This document shows, piece after piece, positions 45,691 to 57,019 of a DNA stretch of 64,000 nt. The translations under genes were made by a program, and so were the position numbers. The DNA comes from Schistosoma mansoni. Lineage: Eukaryota; Platyhelminthes; Trematoda; Strigeidida; Schistosomatidae. The notes beneath the pieces are model-generated. The model saw only the letters and a list, made by a program, of their open reading frames with translations. It did no database searches and was not told the origin of the DNA. Position 1 is the stretch's first letter. Every line of letters begins with the position of its first letter. The DNA lies in contig NC_031498.1 in assembly GCF_000237925.1 (NCBI RefSeq), positions 24,831,738 through 24,895,737 on the forward strand. Direction: 5' to 3'.

Positions 45691-46433
45691 TTTGTTCTCA
45701 AATAACAGTTTGTTACATGAGGCATGCCGGTTTACAGGCAAGATCAAATTGTTACAGAAGTTATAATTCTCACTGTAGACAATTACTTAGCTGGGTTGAT
45801 ATTTTATAAGATATGGATGCAATTGGATTTCCTAAGAAACATGTCAATATCACCCTTGGCGTACTTTATGAAGGTAGCGTTGCAACATACAGATGATGGT
45901 CGAGAGTAGATATATGCGAAGTTAGGGGCTTTTAACAGCTTCGACCTTATATCCCTCTGGAACATCTGAGGATTTAACAATGGTGGAGGACGAAGTCACT
46001 CGTGCCATATCTGTTTTTGGTGGGGTATCTCCAGGGCCTGAAAAAGATGTAAGAGAAAGGAAGGATGAAAAGCAGAATAGACAATGTTCATGGAGGAATA
46101 GTTAAGGTATGACTACATAGTGTGTTTCTGTGTTATTAAGGTACTTATTAAGCAAGAAAATTCTAATATGTAAAAGAAAATAAGTGTGGGCAAGGTATGA
46201 GTGGATAAGGAACTGTACAAATGAAGGTAGTTCTGAAAAAAGTATGGAATTATGTGTAATTATAAAATGAAGTGCTGAAAACAGTATTCTGATACACAAA
46301 TGGCTGTCTCCCTTTTTTCGAAGCTATTTGAACTCTCTTTTTTGTTTTTAGATTTTATAAGGCATAGAGTGGGCTTAGTTTTTAGCCAATTGTCTAGTTT
46401 GCTTGTAACAGGATTACTCTGTAGGAAGTGGAA
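45683..46433 (+). repeat. Dispersed repeat R4, copy 1, about 0.75 kb
   Basis: Starts at an AAT repeat with ttctc aaataacag ttgttacatgaggcatgccg and runs to ttttagccaattgtctagtt and gtaacaggattac. The reverse complement at 56273-57018 matches throughout at an estimated nine bases in ten. It includes a short coding-like segment (VEDEVTRAISVF). Part of a mobile element whose class I cannot settle. Confidence 0.7.
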
Positions 46434-46740
46434 CCAATTCAGCGTTCTAAACATGATTTAACGGGGTATTTTGCGTAAATAAGTTCGCATCAATACCGTT
46501 GGTTCGTGACATCCCACTTGACATGAGGAGCCATAATTTAACATGTTCTGCCCTACAGACACGGGTGGATTGAAGTTATCTCCCCACAACCATCTTTGCT
46601 GGTCAGTAACGCCACCCTCCCTCCTTTTACGATGTCAGGCTCTCTTACGTTTGTGGTCAGTATAAACATTGCTTTAATCAAGGACCATGGTTAGAATGCA
46701 CTGCCTCTACAAGTTCCATGTTACAAGCAAATCAGATGGT
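46434..46740 (+). repeat. Dispersed repeat R5, copy 1
   Basis: Inverted counterpart of 52135-52440: ggtattttgcgtaaa, ggttcgtgacatcccac, catgttctgccctacagaca, gttatctccccaca and tcttacgttt. Ends in tgttacaagcaaat, the inverse of tttgcttgtaaca in R4 beside it, so R4's end and R5's end face each other as a short inverted repeat. Confidence 0.6.
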
Positions 46741-49019
46741 AAAAGCATTTGTATATTAGGGGTTAGATATTCATTTAATATATCGTACCGCTGTGAAGAT
46801 AACTAATGGTAAAAGTTATAAGAGACAAGTCAGATTATATGTGCTTAAGAGATGGTAAGGACTAATAGCAAACCAGAGGATATGAAAGAGTAGATTGTAA
46901 AATTTTCAGGGTTAGAAAAATAAAACATTGAGCAACTCACAACTAGAAAATTGGCTAAAAACGAACCCTGCTCAAGACCCTATAAAGTCTACAAAAATAA
47001 TGGGCTCAAATAGCTTCGACAAGGAAGGGAGACAGCCATTTGTGTATCAGAATACTGTTATCTATATTTATATTTAATGCGAATAAGGCGAAGTTGCACA
47101 GAATGGCCACACCTGCGAGGCTGAGCCATGCCATACCGATCGATTGTTCTCGAGTTCACTATTTTTGAATTTTTCTGAGTGTTACATGTTGCATGTGAAT
47201 ATTTTCAGTGATTATATGCTCAGCTTCAAATATCATGGGGTTAAGAACCAGTACCACTACAAAGTTAACCTGCAGATAGATAAACCTTCAAGGGAACGTA
47301 GTCAGGTGAAGGGAAGGGTCTGCAGCGTTGACAGTAGCGCTAGCCCAAGTACACCAAACGTCACTGAAGGTGACATACTGTAACTCAACACTGAAGAAAC
47401 ATTGACAGTTTAAGATCTATAGAATTCGTAACTCCAGGAGAAGTCTTTCGCAACACAGCAGCGTTTCTTTGAACGTCTACAAAAACACAGAATGGACCTG
47501 AATCAATTGGGTTGAAAGTGATCAGCAATGACCATCGAAGATGAACAAAGTCTAAGTAGTGAAGGAAATTCTACTTCCTCTTCACTAATTCAGTCTACAA
47601 TTAGTACTAAACTCTGACTAATAACGGTCAAAGATTTGTAGGCCTCAGTCCAGTGACATGATAATAACGATCTCAGTCATAGCGTCTTCAAAACCCTGTG
47701 ATACAGGACATGGATCATAACGATCATTTTTTCACTGAGCGTCGGAATACTGTTCCGATAACCTTTTTAACCAGCAGATGAAAACTGTAGAATGCTATGG
47801 AATGGAAATGGACTGTCTCACCAGTGGGCTACCACGAGATTAAAACATCAGAGAGTTAGGGACGTTACAATCAAAAATCTGCACGTAGTTAGATTATGGT
47901 AAGATGTTATTCTCAAATAAAGGTACATTACAAGAGGCAATCCAGTTTAAAGGCAAGATTAAAATCTTACAGAAACTACATTCAAGCTTGTATGATACAA
48001 TGTACACTGGTCATAAGAACGAGGGGATAAGCTAATATACGTTACAATATGATTAGTGCTGGCGAAACTTGAATTTTAAGTGTAAAAGCTCGCTCCTCTT
48101 TATGTGTCATGAGTTGCTAGGATAAAATGGGAATCCCGATTTCATGCGAGTGAGACCAAGAGCCGTTTAGATTAAGAAGCAGTGTGGCAAACTCATAATC
48201 GGTCAGTCAAAAACTTCAACTTTAGCTCATTAATTTGAGCTTCTTGACAGTGTTCTGAAGATAACAAATCTAATGAACCCTTGACAAAAACAACCACGAA
48301 TCTTTTCGTGACAAAAAAGGAATTTATTAAGAGTTGTAAGACAATGTTTGTGACCGGTAAAACTAACTCACCATAGAAAAATTAAGATATGGTTACTTAG
48401 ACTTATTTACTTCTCTAGCAACATGAGCTAGTATCAATTTGATCTGGTAATTTATTATACCTCCATCTGTTCCACTACTAAATGTTAAGCATTGTTTATC
48501 GTTCATATCCAAATGCCATGCTGCCACTCGGTTTCTCTTTTTTCTCTTATTTTACTTTTTTTCTCCCAAGAATCTTGCTCTGAGGGAGAAGTTGAGGAAC
48601 TCCTGACATCTGGAACAAACTCGACCTAGGCAATTTCCCAAAATCATAGTTCGCACCAGACGCTCCACAAGTCTACCTTATAACAGATATAAACTTAAAA
48701 ACTGCATTAACTAAATACTTAGCACGACCGAAATCCTAATACAATTTTCGCCGAAATTGGATCTGATGTGTAACGTGAACGCAACGCCCTTTTGAAAAAT
48801 GTTTTGAAGAATACACAGTATATCTGAGCGAATGAACTGCTATCAACCTTTATAGATTATATTTACTAAACAACCCTGCTTGGGATGCATACTGTGAACC
48901 AGTATATGTTGTAACTTGTAGATCATGGCTGTAAAAATGGAGTGTACCTGCCCTTGCAGAAATATATTATTATTATTTTGTTAGATCAAACACCTTATAT
49001 CAGATACCCGATTCACGGG
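46741..49019. other. Repeat fragments and unassigned DNA
   Basis: About 46925-47080 is a minus-strand piece of R4 (ttggctaaaaacgaacc, gggagacagccatttgtgta). About 47905-48140 resembles the start of R4 (ttctcaaataaaggta, aggcaagattaaaatcttac). 47144-47383 has an open frame of unknown nature. ATT triplets at about 48967-48979 mark another retroelement-like end. No host gene recognised. Confidence 0.4.
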
Positions 49020-50290
49020 CAAGAATAGAGGACAAGAGTAGTGCTATGTATTATTTTATTTCACACAACTACGAACAAACGCTCTCAGTTAGTCTGGGCT
49101 AGAAATCTGTGCGGATGGCTCGTTGGTGAACTCAAGGAAGCCTGAAGAAGCTCAGAAAGAGCCGAAGACATTCCGTCCAATCATCACTAGAAGAACATTC
49201 TAGAATGTGGACGTGTAGCTTCTTTATTGGATGAATAAGGACCCCCTATGTGCATACTGGATGTCCGAAAAGATGTTTTACTTTCAGTCAAAAATTATAA
49301 ATACATGAGATTTTTGTACTATATTTGACGCTGCGTTGGGAATAACATTCCTACTTACTAGTCTTCTGTCTTCTCTCTTGCGACGTTGCAGGTTCGATCG
49401 TTCAAGTAGTCTATTAGTACGCGGCATAGCAGGAATCTAAGCTCCAGATTTAACAAAATCATCAAGAGGAAATGAAATAACACATTTAGTAGTCAATTTG
49501 CTGAGTCCTGTCTGTCCAACCCACTGACCAATCACACATGCTTTTGCAACCAAACATCGATTACCTAGTACCTCAAGGTGTGTGTCTGTAGTTACTCACA
49601 GAAACCCTATTATTTAGGTCCAGTCTGATAAACAAGTGGTGAAAGGATGGATCTGTTCCCCTCGTCCGGGATATACTCATGTCCTAATCATAGAAGATCG
49701 TGATCGTCCAACAGTCAACTTTGTTAAACATACAAACACTGGGGGGCTTGGACCCTACTAAAGTTAGGCTCTTTGATCGCATTAAGAACAAAGATTATTT
49801 AGGGCTGTACAGTGCAGAACGTGGTGATGAAACACTCAAGAGCCGTGACGCACATTATGCTTGTTTGCTAAAACAGATTCTCAACCGATAACCTCTCAAT
49901 CTTGTTGTTATATCTAGAGCCTTGATTCTTAATATGCCGCGAACTACTCGAATACTTGAACGATAGAACCCGCAACGTCGCAAAAGAGAGAAGACAAAGA
50001 CTGGTAAGTAGGAAGTTTATTCCCCAAATCAGTGTCAAAATATAGCACAGAAATCTCGTGTATTTATAGTTTTTTGGCTGAATGTAAATCATCATTTAGG
50101 TCAACCAATAGGCACATAGGGGCCATGCTAATCCATCCAATGGGGAAGCTACACGTCGACATTCTAGAACATTCCCCTAGCCGTGATTGGATGGAATGTC
50201 TGTGGCTCTTCCTGGGCTACTTAAGGCTTCCTAGAGTCTACCGAAGAGCCGTCCTTACTCTTGTGTTTCCTGATAAACATTTATTTAGCC
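49020..50290. repeat. Inverted pair of element ends, possibly LTR-related
   Basis: 49020-49430 on the minus strand and 49900-50290 on the plus strand are copies in opposite orientation: a coding tail (PRTxRxLERxNLQRRKRE), then gaagctacacgtc, cattctagaa, gattggatggaatgtct and ggctcttcctgggctactta. The centre (49430-49900) has an open frame (49700-49891) not recognised. Composition of the outer parts suggests the ends of an LTR-type element; fossil remains, not whole. Confidence 0.45.
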
Positions 50291-50299
50291 ATCGTAGGC

Positions 50300-51780
50300 T
50301 TCAATTTTACCTGTTTAAGTGAAAAAACTCACTGAAATCAACCGCCGGAATTTCGAATGCATGACTGGACTGGTTTTAAAGGACTGTCCACGCCAGGTGA
50401 ATTATAGAGCTACTCTTTCGTTTAATGCAAATGCTTGACGGCAATTCACACTGCGCAGTACCTCTGATACAACTAGCCATTCTCTCCTACAAACTGTTCT
50501 CAAAAAAATTAAGTGGTTTAGGGTCGTCAAGAATCATAACCTGAAGCTGCTAAAAAATGATACTGTCTAGCCGAAAAAGAGTACCAGAAATCATTTCATA
50601 TACAGAGGCTCAAAACAAACTAGTGACGATCACACAATGATCCGAGTGAACACAGATACCAGTAGCAGATTAGCAGTAGCACAGATAGGCTTGCACCTAA
50701 ACTAGTTGGGATTCAGACAACCACCTAGCATCTGAGATTTAGAGGTGAAATGTTCCAAAAGCATTTCATTCACCGAACAGGATGCGTCCCAATCTGAAGT
50801 ATTCTGAGTGCTCCTAAGCCAAACCACATTTACTAATGAACCATCCAACAACTAACCTTATGAATAAATAACCGATTGGCACCTGGCGACCATGTCACAA
50901 ACCGAAAATATTCGACTTCCAAATAACCTCCGTGACGTCGCAATTTGCATGCTGCTGTTTCAACATCGTGCTCCATTCGCTTCCTTTAGTTATATGCTTC
51001 GTATTTTCTTTTTTGTAACCATTAAATAGCCATGTTTCTCGGGCTTTACTTGATCTCCACAATTACTGACGGTGTTGTGCACATTGAGCCTTAAAAACAC
51101 CTTTGACCTTTGTCCAACAAAATTTAATGCAACTAGAGACTAATTGGGTGGAAAATAGGAAACTGTCCATAAGACCCACTATTAATGATAACACTGATTC
51201 ACCCAGAGTAGAAAGGATTATTTTCTCGTAGAATTGTGAACGAGCAGTGGTTTCGGAAACACGTATGCATGGCACATTTTTGTCGTATGATGACAAATTC
51301 AGAGTGCATGTGGTCACCTACAATTGGACTATCTGACGGGACCACATATACAATCACACATTATGAATAACTTTGATGAAAATTTTACATACTACCGCTT
51401 GTTACGTCTGGCCGATTGTGAACGCTATACTCGCTTTCCTAAGCTAGTTCCGTATCCCCAAGCTAGAACTATACACCGACTTGAAGACCAGAGAAAAGGC
51501 ACGAGTATCAGATAAACACTTTACTACAGGGTTCATTTATGTACAGAAAATACGGGGGTTTTATAGTAATTAAGAGACCTTGAGTTTCCATAGTAGTAGT
51601 GTGTTAAACAGCCAATCAGGATCTCGCTATTTTAGTAGCATAGCTTCTAATTACTCGCTGATTGGTTTGGGCTCTTTATGAGCCTTTGGAGGCTCTGATA
51701 GAGTTTACTGTAAGCCGACTTAACACCGCTTAAATTGCATTTGGATGCCATAACAAATATATTTTTTGGAGCTATCTGTT
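50300..51780. other. Unassigned DNA with a few open frames
   Basis: Minus-strand frame 51063-51317, a minus-strand stretch starting MEHDVETAACKLRRHG (about 50970) ending at a CAG|GTGCCA donor-like site, and a plus-strand frame 51324-51515 (NFDENFTYYRLLRLADCERY) look somewhat coding but match nothing I know. 51600-51720 is GC-richer and promoter- or LTR-like. Confidence 0.3.
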
Positions 51781-51784
51781 CAGT

Positions 51785-52105
51785 TCGTAAACAGTTAACT
51801 CACTGACTTTATGAGTGCTGCTCAACTATGGCCAATCATAAGAAGCTCGATATATCATAAATTATAGTTTTTTCTTGTCCATGTTCTACTAGTTTAAAAA
51901 TATTTATTTTTTTATTGTTATCAGCATTCATATATTGTGTTTTCATGCTTATAGTCGTACTCATAAATTTTGCAATCCTAAACTTTCATATTCTTTGACC
52001 AGCTATCTGTCATTGTCATTTCTTAACCACAAATTATCTGACCAGTATCTTATACCTCATACCATTAGTTAACTTCACAGAGCTGTGATATACTATCTGG
52101 ATGTT
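51785..52105 (+). mobile_element. 3' UTR fragment of the CR1-like LINE
   Basis: Matches 45495-45690: aactcactgactttatg, gctgctcaactatggccaatcataagaagctc, then the A/T-rich part with tttcatattctttg. 5'-truncated copy of the LINE at 40640. Confidence 0.65.
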
Positions 52106-52134
52106 TAACCCACAATACAAACGTTTTAACTGTC

Positions 52135-52440
52135 TGGTTTGCTTGTAACATAGAACTAGTAGAGACAGTGTATTCTGATATGGTGTACAACATAGAGTTT
52201 AGGTGGAGGCAATGTTTAAACATACCAAAAACGTAAGAGAGTCTAACATCACAAAATGATAGAGGTTGACGTTACTGACAAGCAAACGCGTTTGTGGGGA
52301 GTTAACTTCAATTCACCCATGTCTGTAGGGCAGAACATTTTATTAAATTAGGACTTCTTGTGGTCTGGTAGGATGTCACGAATCATTGGTATGGATGGTT
52401 TTTTCTTACTCTAAATACCCCTCTGACTCACGTTCGCAAC
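52135..52440 (-). repeat. Dispersed repeat R5, copy 2
   Basis: Reverse-orientation match to 46434-46740 (tttgcttgtaacatagaact, acgtaagagagtctaacatc, ggggagttaacttcaattca, cagaacattttattaaatta). Followed at 52560-52920 by a worn stretch like the R4 copy at 56400-56720 (ttcagcaccctcgtggta, catatgacttcgtccg). Confidence 0.55.
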
Positions 52441-53274
52441 CTTGAAATGGTTTCACCTCGCAACAAGAAACCTTATTGCAACCGAAACCGGACAGTTGAG
52501 CTAGGTAGGGTTCCAATCATGACTCTACAGAAGTTATAAGAGGAATAGTTATAAAACGTTTGACGAAAAAGAAGGCAACTGGTATTCGAACACTGTTTTC
52601 CCCACCAAATTTTGGAAGTACACATAGTTCTAAACTTTCGGCCTTCTTAAATCACTTCCATTTGTACAATTCTATTTATGCAACGCTATACTTTGGCTCG
52701 CTTTGTTAAACCTGGTGAAATATTCTTGCTTACAAATTGATCTGATAAAAGAGAATTAGTCTAAGTGGTCATAATTATTCCATCACAAATGACTAAACTT
52801 CACTAGTCATAAACACTGTCCGCCCCGCTTTTTGCCCTTCCCTTTTTCAGCACCCTCGTGGTATACAGACGATAAAAACATATGTGGAACATATGACTTC
52901 GTCCGGCACCACCACTAGTACGTCCGGAATTAGTCTAAGGTCATTATCACGAAATAATAGGCCAACGTTGGCCTATAATAATTCGCTAAAGTATGCTTTT
53001 CCGCCCCATAGAAGATTAATTCATTTCCCAGCAAGTGATTTGTGGTTGTCTATCAGGTCAGTCCTATCGAATACCTACTTAAGTTCCGTTCCGACACGAA
53101 TCTTGGAGAACACACCAGGAAATAAGAATTTTATACGGTTTAACTAGCCATAGACCTAAAAATGACACACGCGCTCAGAGTTTGAAAACTTCATTACACG
53201 TCAAACCCTCATAATCAAAGTACATCAACCCATTCAAATCAGAAGTGACTAATGAAGGGGTTCAAAGATGTATT
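52441..53274. other. Worn R4-like DNA and an open frame
   Basis: An 87-codon frame (52884-53147, Ser/Thr/Asn rich) overlaps the R4-like part and is not recognised. No other feature. Confidence 0.3.
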
Positions 53275-53480
53275 TGGAAAGCTATCGATATGTCAAGAAG
53301 CATTTGGTCTAGGCTGGCTAACGCTTGTAAAGGATGGGTAGTACGGAGTACCCATTTATGATCTGGCACTGATGCGTGACCTAGTGCCTTCAATCACGTG
53401 TGTCCAGTGAAACTAATGAGGCCAGCATCGATTTTGATGACTTAAAGAACTATTAATTTAAGGAATTTATTTACCACTAC
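53275..53480 (+). repeat. Dispersed repeat R6
   Basis: Counterpart of 31215-31400; see tcgatatgt, atttatgatctggcactgat, gtgtccagtgaaactaatga, gccagcatcgatttt and aatttatttacca. Confidence 0.5.
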
Positions 53481-53949
53481 AGACATCATAAACGAAGCTC
53501 CACTTAGTGCGCTTCCGTATCTAGCGGCAGTGAATAACTAATATCTTTAGGTGTTGATCTAGGTATATTTAATAAGCTGATAAAATGTTGCCCTGAATGT
53601 TTTAGAATATATCAAGCCTCCCTTTGATGTACTCCTGTAAAGTCCCTTAGAAAATTTCAAGATTTGACTACTCGTGATGAGTAGAAGGTGTGCTCGTAGT
53701 CCAGTTTTCTATGTTATGCCTTTAGTTTCTGGGTGCTGCTCCTAATATTTATGTTGAATCTGAGGTTACATGAAAATTTAAGCGGATACCTGGAAGTTTA
53801 CAGGATGCCATAGGTCATTAGAAAGTCACTTTTAGAGAGCCTATACTCTAATAATGCTACATCTGGAGAGATTATGACACTACGTAAAACCGAAGAATGG
53901 AACGAAAGTCAGCAACGCAACAACGGGGCAAGCTAGACTATTCTACTAT

Positions 53950-55095
53950 GCCCCAGCCCTGCTAACTAGAGGGCGAAGATCAGATTCACTCGAGGTAAAC
54001 GTATATTTCCAAAAGCACCCGGAAGAATGAACGAACAAGCATACAACTCATGCGCGTATACAGCGTACAAAAATATTTTTGGAAGACTTCACAGAATGGC
54101 GTGTTAAAAGGGAAAACTAACCAATGACATTTAAGGTTCTCCCAAGTGGTAAATACAAACTAACGTGAAAAGAGCGCATAAACAAGAAATTTAGACTTCT
54201 AAAACGAATATACAAAACTCAGCCCTCTGCAAAGTGATTTCTTGGGATCTGGCATCTTAAACCAGTAGATGAAGGCAAAGCAAATTAAGGTATTCTTCGT
54301 AAGGTTTGGATTTTAGTCCTCGAAATGATTACTTGGCTCACCTTTGAAAACATTCCAGAGTATCCTTACTGTTTTCAAGTGCGGGGGGAAAGCACTATAT
54401 TCTCGCCCTTTATATGAGGTCGAATGAAACTTCACAAAATTGGCTGGCAAACTCTATTGTCAACCAGGCTAAAAATGCGCTTCAACCTTACCAGTGTAAG
54501 GATCGCCTGAAAGGGATTTTCTTCACGGATCGCACAAGAATTGAGATCACAGGGTAGTGAGACTGGTAGGTCTTCTTCAACCTGGGACATCTCCAAAAGG
54601 AAATTGCCTGGGTCGTATGTGTAGTTCGTAAAACGTCTAATGTAGGTTACCTCACTCTTTGGGTTATTGAAACTAATTATACCGTTATCCGCACAGATGG
54701 GGGTCGAGCCAGATGCACTTAAAACTGCAAATTATCACGTAGACTGCAAATTTCTCTCCAAATTCTAACATCGTCGGCAAAAAGTAATAACTCCGATGGT
54801 GCTTGCTGAAGAAGGACATTTGGATTAACGAAAACGAACAGACGTCTTAGTGTTGAGCCGACTGAGATTCGCGAAGACATCATCTAGCTTGAGAAAAGAT
54901 AAAATTTACTCATGTCTTAAAAAAACAATCAATGGTGGACGGACAATTAACAACTTGGGCTTGCTGATCAAATATGTATGAATGACCTTATTGAAGGCTT
55001 TTTGGTAATCGAGGTATATCACATTTAGGTTCCTCATGCGATGGGAAATGGTAGTTTAGTCACCAAACTGGTAATATAGGAGCAGACTTATAGCT
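53950..55095 (-). mobile_element. CR1-like LINE fragment, RT middle to C-terminus
   Basis: Minus-strand translation: NVIYLDYQKAFNKVIHTYL (motif A), then SELLLFADDVRIWREI (motif C FADD kept), YTYNLGNFLLEMSQVEEDLP, and FIRPHIKGENIVLSPRT, the order of a CR1/jockey RT. Frames change several times. Its sequence overlaps in function with the RT piece at 57020-57440, so they are separate copies. Confidence 0.75.
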
Positions 55096-55114
55096 CCTCT
55101 CTTATAATTAGGTT

Positions 55115-55860
55115 TGTTTACGGCTAATCTTGTCAAACTCTTTAATCAACTTATTTAACAGACGGTGTCATTGGAATAGCAATAATTTATTTATGACTTT
55201 GTATCATTACTATGACTGCCATGTCTGTATGAATATGTATGCTTGATTACATGTGACAGCCTACATACATGTCACTATCCCTAGCTTAAATGTTGGTTCA
55301 ATCACGTCAGGCTAGAGCCAGTTACTAGCCAAAAACAATGAGGGATGGTCGCACAATGTTGTGGATTGGTCGGAGTTAGAAATCAACAATGTTGGGCGTT
55401 GGTTCAGAGGTTTAGACGTTAAGCGTCTGAGCGCGAGGCTGAAGGTCATGGATTCGAGTCCCACTTGACGGTTTAAAGATTCTCACTGCAAGGGAGCTTT
55501 ACACCAGGACGAAACGGCCATCTAGTGCTTCCAGGTTCCTAATGGTGGTCTAACATTGATCGGTTCTAGATTTCTGTTAGATGTTAGTTGCTTGAAAATG
55601 GCCTAATTAATCAACCGGTTTACAGTATATGTGTGCTTGAATCTTACTAATTGATTCGACTCCCAATTCACCTCTGTATTTGCTTGCTCGCGCGTATTAG
55701 CTTTTCGGTTCAAGTTCGCTTGGTACGCTTGGATCTAATAATAAATTGTAGTAAGGACATAGAGTTGCCTTCACACACCAATGGGGTTTATTTAATAACG
55801 GTTATCAGGGTGATCAGTATATGAGGCCTTGAAAAAGTATCTCGAAGCCAAGCCACTACA
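55115..55860 (+). repeat. Solo LTR (family B), copy 3, with a nested SINE
   Basis: TGTTTACGGC at the start and GCCACTACA at the end. Shares with copies 1 and 2 the tcaacttatttaacagacgg block, acatgtgacagcctacatac, cttgaatcttacta, a CT-rich stretch, the AATAAA-like polyadenylation region (aataataaattgtag) and ataacggttatcagg. Lengthened by a gamma SINE. LTR fossil. Confidence 0.65.
55300..55600 (+). mobile_element. Hammerhead SINE, gamma group, nested in an LTR
   Basis: attggtcggagttagaaatc, A-box-like ttggttcagaggtttagacg, B box GGATTCGAGTCCC (55451-55463), hammerhead half ACACCAGGACGAAACGG..CCATCTAGTGC, and arm aatggtggtctaacattgat. The CTGANGA box reads CTGCAAGG, so cleavage is unlikely. 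It interrupts the family B LTR between its tttaaatgttgg- and gtatatgtgtgctt-like blocks. Confidence 0.65.
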
Positions 55861-56272
55861 GGCCTTCCGGGAACCAAGCTGTTTGTGTGAGATAAGTCTG
55901 TAGACAATAAACAGGGGTGTAATCTATATTACGCACTAAAATGGAATCTAGGTGTATCTTTTGCTTCGTTTGAGCAGTAAGGTCTTGGAGTTCTCCACCA
56001 TCTGAAGTGATTCAAGCAACTTTGCTGTAACCCTTCAAGAGGAAACTTGATACATTCCTAAGGACTCGGGAAAGAATTTCAAATTAATTTTTTAATACTT
56101 CTCTTTTTCAGTCTTCAGTAATAAAGATAGTAGGTTGGTGAACCTGTGTTAATCCCGCAGGATTTCCTTTCAGCGAAGGTTCAACTTCTCCTTGAAAATG
56201 TTCACGGATGAGGCCTTACCTGTTCAGGTAAGACTTTCATGTTAAAAAAAGCTAAATTGGTTCCACTTCCTA

Positions 56273-57018
56273 CCGAGTAATCCCATTACAAGCAAACTAG
56301 ACAATTGGCTAAAAACGAAGCCCACTCTATACCCTATAAAATTTAAAAACAAAAAAGAGAGTTCAAACAGCTTCGAAAAAAGGGAGACAGCCATTTGTAT
56401 CGGAATACTGTTTTCAGCACTTTATTTTATAATTACACAATTCCATACTTTCTTTTGAACTACCTTCATTTATACAGTTCCTTACCCACTCATACCTTGC
56501 CCACACTTATTTTTCTTTAACACATTAGTATGTTCTTACCTAATAAATACTTCAGTAACAGACAAATAGACTAAAAGGTTATACATTAACTATTCCTCCA
56601 TGAATATTGTGTGCTCTGCTTTTCGTCCTTCCTTTTTCTTACACCTTTTTCAGCCTCCTGCAGATACTCCACTGAAAACAGATATGGCACGGGTGACTTC
56701 GTCCTACACCGTTATTAAAGCCTCAGATATTCCGGAGGGATATAAGTTCGAAACTTCTAAAAGCCCCCAACTTCGCATGTATCTATTCTCGACCATCAGT
56801 TGTATGTTGCGACGCTACCTCCATAAAGTGCGCCAAGTGTGATATTGATATGTTTCTTACGAAATCCATTTACATTCATATCTTATGAAATATCAACCCA
56901 GCTGAGTAATTTTCAACAGTGAAAATTGTAACTTCTTTAACAATTTGATCTTGCCTGTAAACCGGCATGCCTCATGTAACAATCTGTTATTTGAGAATAA
57001 ATTATTATTATTATTACT
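56273..57018 (-). repeat. Dispersed repeat R4, copy 2
   Basis: Reverse complement of 45683-46433, ending on the minus strand's 5' side in an AAT repeat (57000-57015) followed by ttattctcaaataacag. Carries the frame seen at 56600-56842 on the plus strand, which is a shadow. Confidence 0.7.
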
Positions 57019-57019
57019 T

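Noticed and set aside
49700-49891. Host exon VRLFDRIKNKDYLGLYSAER
   Set aside because: Looks coding, but it sits between mirror-image element ends and reads on into a tail shared with them, so it more likely belongs to the element.
50880-50985. Host first exon MEHDVETAACKLRRHG on the minus strand
   Set aside because: Good composition and a CAG|GT site, but no further exon in phase was found and no family is recognised; left as unassigned.
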